DNA from: Curtobacterium sp. ER1/6
GTDB lineage: Bacteria > Actinomycetota > Actinomycetes > Actinomycetales > Microbacteriaceae
Length of the DNA stretch: 64,000 nucleotides
Reading direction: 5' to 3'
Assembly (NCBI RefSeq): GCF_001742745.1
Contig: NZ_MJAK01000012.1
Location: 19,539 to 83,538, forward strand
Of this stretch, positions 16,156 to 26,338 are shown one piece after another. How positions within the stretch are numbered: the first letter of the stretch is position 1; every line of letters starts with the position of its first letter. Made by a program: the position numbers and the translations under genes. The notes beneath the pieces were generated by a model. The model was not told where the DNA came from. It searched no databases and was given only the letters and a program-made list of their open reading frames with translations.

Positions 16156-16710
16156 ATGACCAGGGGCATCAGGATCGACCACGTCGGCGTCACCGTGCCC
16201 GACATCGACGCGGCGACGGCGTTCTTCGCCGCCGCCTTCGACGCCGTCGTGCTCTACGACGTGCGCCGCACCACCGACGTGCCGAACGACACACCGGAGG
16301 CGCACCGCTACCTCGGCATCCCGGACACGATGGCGCAGGGAGCCATCCGCATGCTCGCCCTACCCGAGGGCCCGGGACTCGAGCTCTTCGAGTACCGCGG
16401 CCCCGACCAGCGCGCCGCTGCGCATCCCTCCGACCTCGGCTGGCAGCACCTCGCGCTGTACGTCGACGACCTCGACGAGGCCCTCCTGCGGCTCGAGGCC
16501 GCGGGCGCCGTCCGCAACAGCGACCCTCGGCCCCTGCGGGGTGAGGAGGCCGGGGAGGGCAACCGCTTCGTCTACACCCGGACGCCGTGGGGGTCGACGC
16601 TCGAGCTCGTCACCTACCCGACACCGCAGCCGTACCTGCTGCACGCGCCCCGGGCGAAGTGGGCGCCCTGGCCGGACGTGGACCGGCTCCGGCAGCTGGA
16701 CCCGGCCTGA
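16156..16710 (+). CDS. VOC (glyoxalase/bleomycin-resistance fold) protein
   Basis: The 184-residue protein is a two-module VOC enzyme. The pattern starts IRIDHVGVTVPDIDAATAFF (metal His near residue 8), continues WQHLALYVDDLDEALLRL (second His) and ends RTPWGSTLELVTYP (metal Glu). The insertion after the first strand (PNDTPEAHRYLGIPD) resembles dioxygenase or lactoylglutathione-lyase-like members. Substrate is unknown. The ATG at 16156 starts the VOC domain directly; upstream in-frame ATGs add only low-complexity sequence. It is transcribed away from the allantoin operon. Confidence 0.85.
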   Translation: MTRGIRIDHVGVTVPDIDAATAFFAAAFDAVVLYDVRRTTDVPNDTPEAHRYLGIPDTMAQGAIRMLALPEGPGLELFEYRGPDQRAAAHPSDLGWQHLALYVDDLDEALLRLEAAGAVRNSDPRPLRGEEAGEGNRFVYTRTPWGSTLELVTYPTPQPYLLHAPRAKWAPWPDVDRLRQLDPA

Positions 16711-16794
16711 CGGGCTGACCGGTCCGGCCGGCCGGGAGGCACGGCTCGCGTCCGCCTCGCCGGTCACCGTGCGTGCCGGGTTGCGCTCGTCCCC

Positions 16795-16800
16795 TACGCT
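16795..16800 (+). promoter_or_regulatory. -10 hexamer TACGCT before the small membrane gene
   Basis: TACGCT lies 22 nt before the ATG at 16823, with GAGGGG between, so this gene would have a short leader with a ribosome-binding site. Confidence 0.4.
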
Positions 16801-16822
16801 CGTGCCGACGGAGGGGAACACG

Positions 16823-17122
16823 ATGACGAACCTTGCCGACTGGGAAGCCGAGGGTGCCCGGGCACGACCCAGCACACCGACGGACCACGTCCGAGCACCG
16901 CTCGCGCTCCGTGCGGCGACCTGGATCGGCACCGTCCTGCTCGTCGTCGCCGGCATCGTGCTGATCAGCACGACGATGGTCACCCAGCAGGCGGAGGAGT
17001 CGGCGACACACGAACTGCTGCGCGTCCTGGTCCTGGTCGTGGTCGGCACCGCGATCGCGGTCGTCGGTGCGGTCACCCTCGTGCTCCGTCTCGTCGCGAG
17101 CGCGCTCCGTCCGGGCTCCTGA
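16823..17122 (+). CDS. small two-segment membrane protein, unknown function
   Basis: The 99-residue protein starts at an ATG with GAGGGG 8 nt upstream. Two hydrophobic helices are evident: ATWIGTVLLVVAGIVLIST (about residues 33-51) and LVLVVVGTAIAVVGAVTLVL (about 68-90). A short hydrophilic loop with QQAEESATHE separates them. I do not recognise a family. The VOC gene lies upstream with a 112-bp gap, and the FAD monooxygenase converges on it from the other side. Confidence 0.7.
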   Translation: MTNLADWEAEGARARPSTPTDHVRAPLALRAATWIGTVLLVVAGIVLISTTMVTQQAEESATHELLRVLVLVVVGTAIAVVGAVTLVLRLVASALRPGS

Positions 17123-17184
17123 CCCGACACGGCAGGTCCCCGGGCTGCGAGGACCACCTGGCAGCGCTCGACACGAACGGTCCG

Positions 17185-18342
17185 TCACCGCCGGACGGGA
17201 GATGCTGCGCCCTCGTAGCGACGGAGGTCGAGTCCCTTGGCCGGCAGGTCGAGGAGCCGCATGAGGGGCGACGCGATCGACGCGGCGCGGAAGAACAGGT
17301 TCCGGAGACGGATCCCCCGCATCGTCCTCGGCGCCAGGAGCGCGCCGGCGTTCACATTGTGGGACGCGGCCGTGTACGGCCGGTAACGGGCCTCGTACTC
17401 CGCCAGGGCCGTCGCGACGTCTCCGTCCGCCAGACGCAGCTCGCCGGCCAGCACGTACGCGGCGACCAGGGCGAGGCCCGTGCCGTACCCGCTCAGGGCG
17501 TTCCCCCACGCGGAGTCGCCGAGCAGGACCACGCGCCCTCGGCTCCAGCGGTCCACGGTCACCCGGCTGATGGAGTCGGTGTAGAACGACCTCGCGTCGG
17601 CGAACCGGTCGACGATCTCCGGGATGCGCCACCGCCCCTCCCGCAGTGCGCCCGCGATCTGGCGCTTCTGCTCGTCGACGTCGTCACGGGCGCCCGGGAA
17701 ACGGTCTGCGGCGACGACGATGAAGGTGGGGGCCTTCGACCCGCCGAGCATGACCGTCATCCCGGGCTGGCTGTACACGACGTCGTCGTCGCCCAGGTCC
17801 AGGTCCGCCAGCACGTAGTGGTGTCCGCGGTGCTCGACGAACTGCTCCTCCGGGCCCCAGACGAGACGGCGCACCCCGGAGTGCACGCCGTCGGCACCGA
17901 CGACCAGGTCGAAGCGCTCCACCGATCCGCTCCGGAACGTCACCGTGACGCCCTCGCCGTCGTCGACCATGCGCGAGATGCGGTCCCCGAACCGGTAGTC
18001 GACGTCGTCCTTCGTCCGCTCGTACAGGACGGTCGCGATCGTGTCCCGGGGGACGTTGAGCTCGCCGGAGCCGAATCCACCGGGCGCGACCCCGATCGTG
18101 CGACCGTGCTCGTCGACGATCGCGGCGTCCTCGTCGCGGATGTCGTACTGACGGAGCTCGTCGAGGATCCCCATCTCCCGGAGGACCTGCATGTGGGTCG
18201 CGCCCTTGAAGTCGACCGCCTGTCCACCGGGTCGGATGCCGTCGTTCTTCTCGACGACGGTCACGTCGTGGCCGGAGCGGTGCAGCCAGAAGGCGAGGGC
18301 GGGACCGGCGATGCTGGCGCCGGAGATCAGGATGCGGGTCAT
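17185..18342 (-). CDS. FAD-dependent monooxygenase (PHBH-type)
   Basis: The 385-residue protein is a single-component aromatic-hydroxylase-type flavoprotein. The FAD ADP-binding motif is ISGASIAGPALAFWLHRSGH (residues 5-24), the DG motif LVVGADGVHSGVRR lies mid-protein and the third FAD motif is GRVVLLGDSAWGNALSGYGT (around 280). Members hydroxylate phenols, tetracyclines or polyketides with NAD(P)H. The length is typical. The ATG is preceded by GAGGAG. The substrate cannot be inferred from its neighbours. Confidence 0.9.
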   Translation of the reverse strand: MTRILISGASIAGPALAFWLHRSGHDVTVVEKNDGIRPGGQAVDFKGATHMQVLREMGILDELRQYDIRDEDAAIVDEHGRTIGVAPGGFGSGELNVPRDTIATVLYERTKDDVDYRFGDRISRMVDDGEGVTVTFRSGSVERFDLVVGADGVHSGVRRLVWGPEEQFVEHRGHHYVLADLDLGDDDVVYSQPGMTVMLGGSKAPTFIVVAADRFPGARDDVDEQKRQIAGALREGRWRIPEIVDRFADARSFYTDSISRVTVDRWSRGRVVLLGDSAWGNALSGYGTGLALVAAYVLAGELRLADGDVATALAEYEARYRPYTAASHNVNAGALLAPRTMRGIRLRNLFFRAASIASPLMRLLDLPAKGLDLRRYEGAASPVRR

Positions 18343-18519
18343 GGGGACTCCTCGTGTCGGTGGGACCACCATCCGCCCGACCACTCACACCCTGCTGACG
18401 CGGTACTGACACCGGTGGCGTCCGCGGCGCCAGGCGTCACGGGGATCCGCGCGCTCCGCCGCGCCTCCTCCGGGAGCACGGTCAGGACTCGTCGTCCGAG
18501 ATCTGCCGCACCCGAGCCC

Positions 18520-19242
18520 TCACAGCGCGTGCGTCCCGAGCAGCGCCCCCGCGACGTACGTCGCCGCGAGCGCGAGCGCCCCGCCCACCACGACCCGCAA
18601 CGCCGCACGCCCCCGCCGGGCACCGCCGAGCACGGCACCGGTGGTCCCGGTGAGCGCGAGCGCGACGAGCGACGCCGTCACCGTCACCGGCACCCGCGCG
18701 GCTTCCGGGGCGAACAGCATCGCGAGGAACGGCAGCAGCGCCCCGACCGTGAACGTCGCGGCGGAGACCCAGGCCGCACGCCACGGGCTCACGACCTCGT
18801 CCTCGGCGTCCCGCAGGGCGGCCTCGGCCCGGCGACGGCGGACCTCCGGTCGCGCGAGCTCCCGGGCGACCGCCACCGCCACCGACTCCTCGACCCCGAG
18901 CGACCGGTAGTGCGCGGCGAGCGCGGGGGCGTCCTCGGCGTCGGCCTCGAGCTTCGCCTGCTCCGCGGCCTGCCCGGTGCGCTGAGCGTCACGCGCACCG
19001 CTCACCGAGATGTACTCGCCGAGCGCCATCGAGATCGCACCGCCGACGAGCGCCGCCGTCCCCGCGGCCACCACCGGCCCCGTGCCCGCTCCCGCGCCGG
19101 CGACGCCGACGAGCACGGCCGCCACGGAGACGATGCCGTCGTTCGCGCCGAGCAGTCCGGCGCGGAGCCAGTTGAGTCGCGCGGCGCTGGCGGCGTCGTC
19201 GTGCTCCGAGACGGGGAGCGAGAGGTCCGATGCGGTTGACAT
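18520..19242 (-). CDS. VIT1/CCC1 family transporter
   Basis: The 240-residue protein is a VIT-type metal transporter. RLNWLRAGLLGANDGIVSVA is the diagnostic first segment, followed by two helices and the MALGEYISVSGARDAQ loop. A helical cytosolic domain rich in Glu/Asp (about 75-145) lies between segments 2 and 3, and three more helices end the protein. VIT/CCC1 proteins export Fe2+ or Mn2+ from the cytosol. No rubrerythrin-like N-domain is present. No partner gene is adjacent. Confidence 0.9.
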   Translation of the reverse strand: MSTASDLSLPVSEHDDAASAARLNWLRAGLLGANDGIVSVAAVLVGVAGAGAGTGPVVAAGTAALVGGAISMALGEYISVSGARDAQRTGQAAEQAKLEADAEDAPALAAHYRSLGVEESVAVAVARELARPEVRRRRAEAALRDAEDEVVSPWRAAWVSAATFTVGALLPFLAMLFAPEAARVPVTVTASLVALALTGTTGAVLGGARRGRAALRVVVGGALALAATYVAGALLGTHAL

Positions 19243-19329
19243 GGGGGCAATCGAACCACGCTCATGCGCCGCGCGCCAGCAAGGTGAGGCATGCCTGACC
19301 TGGGGTTTCCTGGTGAGGACAGCCTCACC

Positions 19330-19827
19330 TCACCGGTCCGCGCCGGTCCTCCAGACCCGGGTCGGTCGACCGCTCAGGGCGTGGGGGAAGGAGTCGCCGA
19401 CGGGCCGGAACCCAGCGCTGGCGTAGAGCGCCAGTGCCGGCGCGTTGTCGTCGAGCGCGTGCAGCTCGCAGTGCGCGTGCCAGGCCTCGGCCGCGGCCGC
19501 CACCGCTGCGGCGAGCAGCCGGCGGCCCAGCCCGTGCCCCTGCGCGGTCGGCGCGACCGCGAGCAGGCTGAGGTACGCGGCGTCGCTCGGGGTGCCACCG
19601 CTGCCGGGGGCCGTGACCAGGGCGAAGCCGACCGGTGCTCCGGCGGGGTCGTCCGCCACCACGAGGGCGACACGGTCGGCGGCGAACTTCGTCCGGGCGC
19701 GCTCGCGGACCGCCGGCGAGGCAGGCAGACCGTCGCGGTCGGCCACGGCCGCGACCCACAGGTCGACGCAGGCCGCGTCCGCGTCCGCCCCGGTCGCGGT
19801 GCGCACGACGAAGGTGGTCCCGATCAC
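19330..19827 (-). CDS. GNAT family N-acetyltransferase
   Basis: The 165-residue protein starts at a GTG, FVVRTATGADADAACVDL being the GNAT opening. The acetyl-CoA motif is LLAVAPTAQGHGLGRRLLAA (about residues 91-110), followed by ELHALDDNAPALALYASAGF (about 125-144). Substrate unknown. A -10 hexamer 6 nt upstream supports the GTG. It is close to, and in the same direction as, the LLM monooxygenase (35 bp apart), but its own promoter suggests separate transcription. Confidence 0.9.
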   Translation of the reverse strand: MIGTTFVVRTATGADADAACVDLWVAAVADRDGLPASPAVRERARTKFAADRVALVVADDPAGAPVGFALVTAPGSGGTPSDAAYLSLLAVAPTAQGHGLGRRLLAAAVAAAAEAWHAHCELHALDDNAPALALYASAGFRPVGDSFPHALSGRPTRVWRTGADR

Positions 19828-19833
19828 CGGACC

Positions 19834-19839
19834 ACCCTA
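19834..19839 (-). promoter_or_regulatory. -10 hexamer TAGGGT, leaderless start of the second GNAT gene
   Basis: On the minus strand TAGGGT ends 6 nt before the GTG at 19827. Confidence 0.6.
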
Positions 19840-19862
19840 CGTCGCACCGTGACCGTCGACGC

Positions 19863-21266
19863 TCAGACCGCCGCGCGGACTCCCGTGCGGTACTGCGCCG
19901 CACGGTGCTCCTCGGGGAGCCGGTCTCCGCGGCCGAACAGCTTCTGGCGGAGGGACCCCGCCACGTACTCCTCCGGGTACGCCCCGCGGGCACGGAGCTC
20001 GGGGACGACGAACTCGATGACGTCCTCCCACGTGCCGGGGGTCACGGCGTACGCCAGGTTGAACCCGTCGACGTCGGTCTGCTCCTGGATGTCGATCAAC
20101 CGCTGGGCGATGGTCGCTCCCGACCCGACGGCCACCGGCCCGAGCCCGCCGATCGCGGTGTGCTCGGCGATGTCCCGGACCGTCCAGTTCGCCCCGTCCT
20201 CCCCCGTCGCCGCGGACAGGTTCGCGGCCGTCGACTGGATCGCGTTCGACTCGATGTTGCCGAGCGGCTCGTCGAGGTCGTACTGCGACAGGTCGACGCC
20301 CATCCACCCCGAGTTGAGCACGAGCGCGCCCTCGGCAGACGCGTACGACAGGTAGTCGCGGTACTTCGCCTGCGCGGCCTCGTCGGTCTCGTCGGTGATG
20401 ACGGTCAGCAGCGTGTAGACCTTCGCCGCGTACCGGTCGCGGCCGGCGGCCTCGAGGGCGTCGCGGATCTTCCCCACCGTGGCCGCGAGCTGCGGGATCG
20501 TCGGCGCACCGACGAAGACGGCCTCGGCGTTCTCCGCAGCGAAACGGATCCCGCGGGGCGATGCGCCCGCCTGGTAGACGACGGGGCTCCGCTGCACGGA
20601 CGGCTCCGACAGGTGGATGCCGGGCACGTCGAAGTGCGCGCCGTGGTGCTCGATCGGGTGGACCTTCGCGGGGTCGGTGAAGACGCCCGTCTCGCGGTCC
20701 TCGACGACGGCGTCGTCCTCCCACGACCCCTCCCACAGCTTGTAGAGCACCTCGAGGTACTCGTCGGCCACGTCGTAGCGGTCGTCGTGGCTCAGCTGGT
20801 CGGTGTGGCCCATGTTCCGGGCGGCACTCGGCAGGTACCCGGTGACGACGTTCCAGCCGATGCGGCCCTTCGTCAGGTGGTCGAGCGTCGACATGCGCCG
20901 CGCGAACGGATAGGGGTGCTCGTACGCGGTCCCCGCAGTGATGCCGAAGCCGAGGTGCTCGGTCACCGCTGCCATCGCCGAGACGAGCAGGATCGGGTCG
21001 TTCACCGGCACCTGCGACCCGGTGCGCAGGGCAGCCTCGTTCGTGCCGCCGTACACGTCGTACGTCCCGAGGACGTCGGCGATGAAGATGCCGTCGAAGT
21101 GCCCGCGTTCGAGCAGCTGCGCCAGGTCCGTCCAGTACGACAGGTCGTTGTAGTGCCGCGAGCGGTCGCGGGGGTGCCGCCACAGTCCGGAGGACTGGTG
21201 CGCGACGCAGTTCATGTCGAACGCGTTGAAGCGGATCTGCCGGGGCTCGTTCGTCGTGTCCGTCAC
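19863..21266 (-). CDS. LLM class flavin-dependent monooxygenase (NtaA/SnaA/DszA family)
   Basis: The 467-residue protein belongs to the NtaA/SnaA/DszA branch of luciferase-like flavin monooxygenases. The N-terminus IRFNAFDMNCVAHQSSGLWRH is characteristic. GRIGWNVVTGYLPSAARNMG (about 130-150) and SPVVYQAGASPRGIRFAAENAEAVF (about 225-250) are family segments. These enzymes use FMNH2 from a separate reductase to oxidise sulfur- or nitrogen-containing compounds such as nitrilotriacetate or dibenzothiophene sulfone. No reductase or transporter is adjacent, so the substrate is unknown. The GTG start is supported by TAGCGT 7 nt upstream. Confidence 0.92.
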   Translation of the reverse strand: MTDTTNEPRQIRFNAFDMNCVAHQSSGLWRHPRDRSRHYNDLSYWTDLAQLLERGHFDGIFIADVLGTYDVYGGTNEAALRTGSQVPVNDPILLVSAMAAVTEHLGFGITAGTAYEHPYPFARRMSTLDHLTKGRIGWNVVTGYLPSAARNMGHTDQLSHDDRYDVADEYLEVLYKLWEGSWEDDAVVEDRETGVFTDPAKVHPIEHHGAHFDVPGIHLSEPSVQRSPVVYQAGASPRGIRFAAENAEAVFVGAPTIPQLAATVGKIRDALEAAGRDRYAAKVYTLLTVITDETDEAAQAKYRDYLSYASAEGALVLNSGWMGVDLSQYDLDEPLGNIESNAIQSTAANLSAATGEDGANWTVRDIAEHTAIGGLGPVAVGSGATIAQRLIDIQEQTDVDGFNLAYAVTPGTWEDVIEFVVPELRARGAYPEEYVAGSLRQKLFGRGDRLPEEHRAAQYRTGVRAAV

Positions 21267-21273
21267 GGCGGTG

Positions 21274-21279
21274 ACGCTA
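21274..21279 (-). promoter_or_regulatory. -10 hexamer TAGCGT, leaderless start of the LLM monooxygenase gene
   Basis: On the minus strand TAGCGT ends 7 nt before the GTG at 21266. Confidence 0.6.
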
Positions 21280-21390
21280 CGTGCGTCCGGCGCGTCCGTC
21301 ACGCCTCGTGACGCTCCGTGACACGGCCGGGAGGCCCGCCCCGGCTCCGCCCCGCCACGCACGTCCGGCGCTGGTCGCCGTCACTTCCGC

Positions 21391-21396
21391 CAGGAT
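21391..21396 (+). promoter_or_regulatory. -10 hexamer CAGGAT, leaderless start of a membrane protein gene
   Basis: CAGGAT ends 6 nt before the GTG at 21403. The same CAG-type hexamer with the same spacing precedes the MOSC gene. Confidence 0.5.
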
Positions 21397-21402
21397 CGAG
21401 TC

Positions 21403-22374
21403 GTGCAGCGCACCACCACCATCACCCGCGCCACCCTCGCGGGCGTCGCCGTCGGGACCGCCGCCGCGGTCCTCCTGTGGAGTCTCGTGGCGGTGGTGAC
21501 CACGACGTCCGACCAGGGCACGGCGGCCGGCTTCGCCGCGGCATCGCTCGCGGTCACGCCCGCGCTCGTCCTCGGCGGCGCGGTGCTCGGCCTCGCCGTG
21601 GGGCTGGCGCTCGCCCTGGTCGCTCCGGCCCTCCGGCGCGGCGGCGCGCCTCGTGCGGCCGCGATCGTCGTGGTCGGTCTGCTCGCGTTCGTCGTCTGGG
21701 GCACCGCCACCGTGCAGCTCGTGTCGAAGGAGGTCGTCGTCGTGGGCGCCGGGGTCTCCACGGACGCCGTGCAGCTCGTCGCCGCGGTGTTCGGCGCGGT
21801 CGCGGGCGCCGGTGTGACGGTCGTCACCGCACGCGGCCGGTTCCCGCTGCCCGCCGCCCGGGTCGGACGGACCGTCCTGCTCTGGACCGTCGTCGGCGCG
21901 CTCGCGGGGGTGTCGGCATGGGCGGCGCGCCGATCGGGCGTGCCGCTGCTGTCGGGGTTGCCCGCCGAGACGGCGTTCGTCGGCTCGGGCTTCGGGGACT
22001 CCGACGTCCCGATCACCCTCGAGTGGGTCTGGGCCGTCCTCACCGGAGCGTTCGCCGGCGCCGTGGTCGGCGTGGTGCGCGTGCTGACCGCTCGGCGCTG
22101 GGCCGCGGTCGTCGCGGCCGCGCTGGCGGCCGCGGTCGCCGCCTTCGTCGCCGCGCGCACCGGACTGCTCTTCCCGTCCCTCGGCGAGCGCCCGTTCGAC
22201 CTGACGTACCCGTTCGTCGACGGCTGGGCGACGCCGGTCGTCCGTCAGCCGCTCGGCGCCGTCCTCGCGACGGTCACCCTGTGTGCGGCTGCCGCAGCGG
22301 TCGTCGCCGGAGCCCTGACGCTGACGGCGGCGAGGCTGTGCGACCGGCGGCGCCGCGCTTCCCGGCCGATCTGA
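21403..22374 (+). CDS. multi-pass membrane protein, unknown function
   Basis: The 323-residue protein is almost entirely Ala/Val/Leu-rich helices, with about eight membrane segments (for example residues 10-33, 45-75, 86-103, 120-137, 152-170 and 280-310). One longer extracytoplasmic loop (about 175-205, LLSGLPAETAFVGSGFGDSD) precedes a helix. I do not recognise a family or motif. It converges on the small membrane gene downstream of sufU. Confidence 0.75.
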   Translation: MQRTTTITRATLAGVAVGTAAAVLLWSLVAVVTTTSDQGTAAGFAAASLAVTPALVLGGAVLGLAVGLALALVAPALRRGGAPRAAAIVVVGLLAFVVWGTATVQLVSKEVVVVGAGVSTDAVQLVAAVFGAVAGAGVTVVTARGRFPLPAARVGRTVLLWTVVGALAGVSAWAARRSGVPLLSGLPAETAFVGSGFGDSDVPITLEWVWAVLTGAFAGAVVGVVRVLTARRWAAVVAAALAAAVAAFVAARTGLLFPSLGERPFDLTYPFVDGWATPVVRQPLGAVLATVTLCAAAAAVVAGALTLTAARLCDRRRRASRPI

Positions 22375-22388
22375 CGCGAGCGGCGGGC

Positions 22389-22795
22389 TCAGCCGCCGGA
22401 CTCGGCGCAGCTGTCGGTGCCGCTCCAGCAGGCGGGTGTGTCGTTGCTGAGGCTCGGGATGTCCGCCCACCGTCCCTGCGGTACCGCGAGCACGTACGCG
22501 GCGACGAGCACGATCGGCACCATCGTGAGCGCGACGAACGCTGGCCAGCGGACGCCGCTGCGCACCGCTGACACCACGGCGACGACGACCAGGACGGGCG
22601 TGGCGACCAGCAGCAGCTCGTAGGTCCGGACGTGGGCCGGGGTCTCGTCGGGGCCGTACAGGGTCCACGTCCCCACCACGTTCAGCAGCATGACGACCGG
22701 GACGGCACACGTGAGCAGCGCGGCCACGACGGCGGTCCGGCCGGAGCGCCGTCGGTCCCGCGCGGCGTCCGCCGCGACCTGGTCCCCCGTGCCCG

Positions 22796-22799
<4 letters not shown>
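22389..22799 (-). CDS. membrane protein coupled to sufU, unknown function
   Basis: The 136-residue protein starts at a GTG overlapping the sufU stop (GTGA at 22796-22799). Three or four hydrophobic helices are seen: TAVVAALLTCAVPVVMLLNV (about 20-39), LLLVATPVLVVVAVVSAV (about 65-82) and FVALTMVPIVLVAAYVLAV (about 92-110). The tail NDTPACWSGTDSCAESGG has two Cys and may lie outside. The family is not recognised. Its place as third gene of the sufS-sufU unit is notable. Confidence 0.75.
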
Positions 22800-24600
<1,801 letters not shown>

Positions 24601-24813
24601 CTACTCGTTGCCGATGCGCTTGTCGGCCTGCTCGCGGGCGCCGTCGATCTTGTCGTCGTACTTGCCGCCGGTGGCCTTCTTGACCGCGTCGGCAACGCCT
24701 CCGAGGATCTTGTCGCTGACGCCCTCGGCCTTCTCGCTCTTCAGGGCGTCCTGGACCTTGCCGTCCTTCAGGAACTCCTGCGCCTTCTTCGTGATGTCGT
24801 CGAACCCTGCCAC
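24601..24813 (-). CDS. small MT0933/Rv0909-like protein (putative antitoxin family)
   Basis: The 70-residue protein starts at a GTG preceded by GAGGAG. It is highly charged and helical: MAGFDDITKKAQEFLKDG, then ALKSEKAEGVSDKILGGVAD and KYDDKIDGAREQADKRIG. This matches the MT0933-like family, which is labelled antitoxin from its mycobacterial member but also resembles CsbD-like stress proteins. No toxin gene is adjacent, so a toxin-antitoxin role is doubtful here. Confidence 0.8.
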   Translation of the reverse strand: MAGFDDITKKAQEFLKDGKVQDALKSEKAEGVSDKILGGVADAVKKATGGKYDDKIDGAREQADKRIGNE

Positions 24814-24861
24814 GGGATGCTCCTCAACTCGTGCGGGGCCCGCTGCCCCGACCTGCCGTCG

Positions 24862-24867
24862 ATGCTA
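24862..24867 (-). promoter_or_regulatory. -10 hexamer TAGCAT for the small MT0933-like gene
   Basis: On the minus strand TAGCAT would give a leader of about 40 nt containing GAGGAG before the GTG at 24813. Confidence 0.4.
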
Positions 24868-24922
24868 GGCGCGGTCCACGCCGGTGTCCGGACCGGGGTC
24901 GGGACACGGGAGTCGGGCGAGC

Positions 24923-26218
24923 CTAGGCCATCTGCGCGCTGCGCCGGCGGGCGAGCAGGTACCCGACGGCCACCGAACCGGTGATCGCGAGGAGCGACGG
25001 GATGAGGATGTCCGTGCCCTCCTGGGTGAACTCGACGACGAGCACGAGCGCGGTGAACGGCGCCCGCATCGTCGTCGCGAGGAACGCCGCGGCGCCGACG
25101 AACGCGAAGGCCGCCAGGTTCGACCCGTCGGCGGGCCAGAGCAGCACCCACAGCCCGCCGAGCGCGGCGCCGGCGGCGGACCCGATGGCGATGGACGGCG
25201 TCAGCGTGCCACCGACGGCACCGGCGCCGATGGTCGCCGAGGTCGTGATGGTGCGGATCACGGCGAGGAGCAGCAGGAACACGATCGGCGACAGCCCGGC
25301 GAACTCGGGCGCCTCGGTGGTCGCGTTCATCGCCACGAGCCCGAGTGCCCGGCCGTTCCCGAGGATCTCCGGGAACGGCACCGCGATCAGGCCGACCATC
25401 GCGAACACGACGGGCAGCACGACGAGCAGGTGCCACCCCTTCGGCGCCATCCCCTGCAGCCGGTTCGTGAGTCTGACGAAGCCGACGCCCGCGAAGCCGA
25501 GGAGCGGTCCGACGACGAGCGCCCAGACGAGCAGCGACGGCGACATGTGCATCGCCGGCACGTGGTACAGCACCTCGTCCGGGATCACGAGCCGTGCCGT
25601 GAAGGCCGCGATCGCGCTCGTCGCGAACGCCGGCAGCGCCGTCGCGAAGGTCAGCTCGCCGAGCAGGACCTCCACGGCGAACAGCGCGCCGCCGAGCGGG
25701 ACGTCGTAGACCGCCGCCAGACCGGCTGCCGCGCCGCAGGCGACGAGGATGCGGGTCTCGCGCGCGGTCAGACCGGCGCGCGCCGTGACGAGCTGCGACA
25801 GCCAGGCACCGATCTCGCGGGGCGCGACCTCCTTGCCGATGGAGGCGCCGAGCCCGACCGCCAGGATCTGCACGGCGGCGTTGCCGACCGTGGCGAGCGC
25901 GGGCATCCGCTTCCCCCCGACGGCGGCGGTCACCGACACGACGGGCTTCGCCCAGCGGCGGATCGCCCACCATGCGACGCCGGTCAGCACGCCGGCCGCG
26001 GTGAGGGCGAGGAAGCGGTTCAGCCCCGAGGGCGCGTCCGCCGCCTCGAGGTGCCCGCCGAACGGGTACCCGAACGCGACGAACTGGATGGCCTGCAGCG
26101 CGAGCCACACCGAGATGCCCGCGACGCCGCCGGCGAGGCCGACGAGCGCGGTGATGACGGCGAGCTTGAGGGCCCAGACCGGCGTGGTCGTGCGTGTCGC
26201 GTTCCCGGTCTGCGGCAT
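24923..26218 (-). CDS. ClC family chloride channel/transporter
   Basis: The 431-residue membrane protein has the three ClC selectivity regions: GLGASIGKEVAPREIG (around residue 120, with the gating Glu after GK), AVYDVPLGGALFAVEVLLGEL (around 160) and GAGAVGGTLTPSIAIGS (around 330). The usual GREGP is altered to GKEVAP. About ten membrane helices fit the family, and no C-terminal CBS domains are present. It either conducts Cl- or exchanges Cl-/H+. The start at 26218 is backed by a -10 hexamer 7 nt upstream. Confidence 0.92.
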   Translation of the reverse strand: MPQTGNATRTTTPVWALKLAVITALVGLAGGVAGISVWLALQAIQFVAFGYPFGGHLEAADAPSGLNRFLALTAAGVLTGVAWWAIRRWAKPVVSVTAAVGGKRMPALATVGNAAVQILAVGLGASIGKEVAPREIGAWLSQLVTARAGLTARETRILVACGAAAGLAAVYDVPLGGALFAVEVLLGELTFATALPAFATSAIAAFTARLVIPDEVLYHVPAMHMSPSLLVWALVVGPLLGFAGVGFVRLTNRLQGMAPKGWHLLVVLPVVFAMVGLIAVPFPEILGNGRALGLVAMNATTEAPEFAGLSPIVFLLLLAVIRTITTSATIGAGAVGGTLTPSIAIGSAAGAALGGLWVLLWPADGSNLAAFAFVGAAAFLATTMRAPFTALVLVVEFTQEGTDILIPSLLAITGSVAVGYLLARRRSAQMA

Positions 26219-26225
26219 GTCCGGA

Positions 26226-26231
26226 AGCCTA
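26226..26231 (-). promoter_or_regulatory. -10 hexamer TAGGCT, leaderless start of the ClC gene
   Basis: On the minus strand TAGGCT ends 7 nt before the ATG at 26218. Confidence 0.6.
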
Positions 26232-26275
26232 GCGGCCCGTCGGAGCCGCCCCCGGCCCGGCAGGTGACCGGTGGA

Positions 26276-26319
26276 CGGACGGGAGGCCCGTGGCGGCGTC
26301 GCCACGCGCCTCCCGTCCG
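26276..26319. terminator. dispersed-family hairpin, copy 2
   Basis: CGGACGGGAGGC and GCCTCCCGTCCG pair around an inner stem of TGGCG/CGCCA with a few mismatches. It lies just past the 3' end of the alpha-galactosidase gene (stop at 26339). Confidence 0.7.
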
Positions 26320-26338
26320 GCAGCGGGTCACGTCACGG

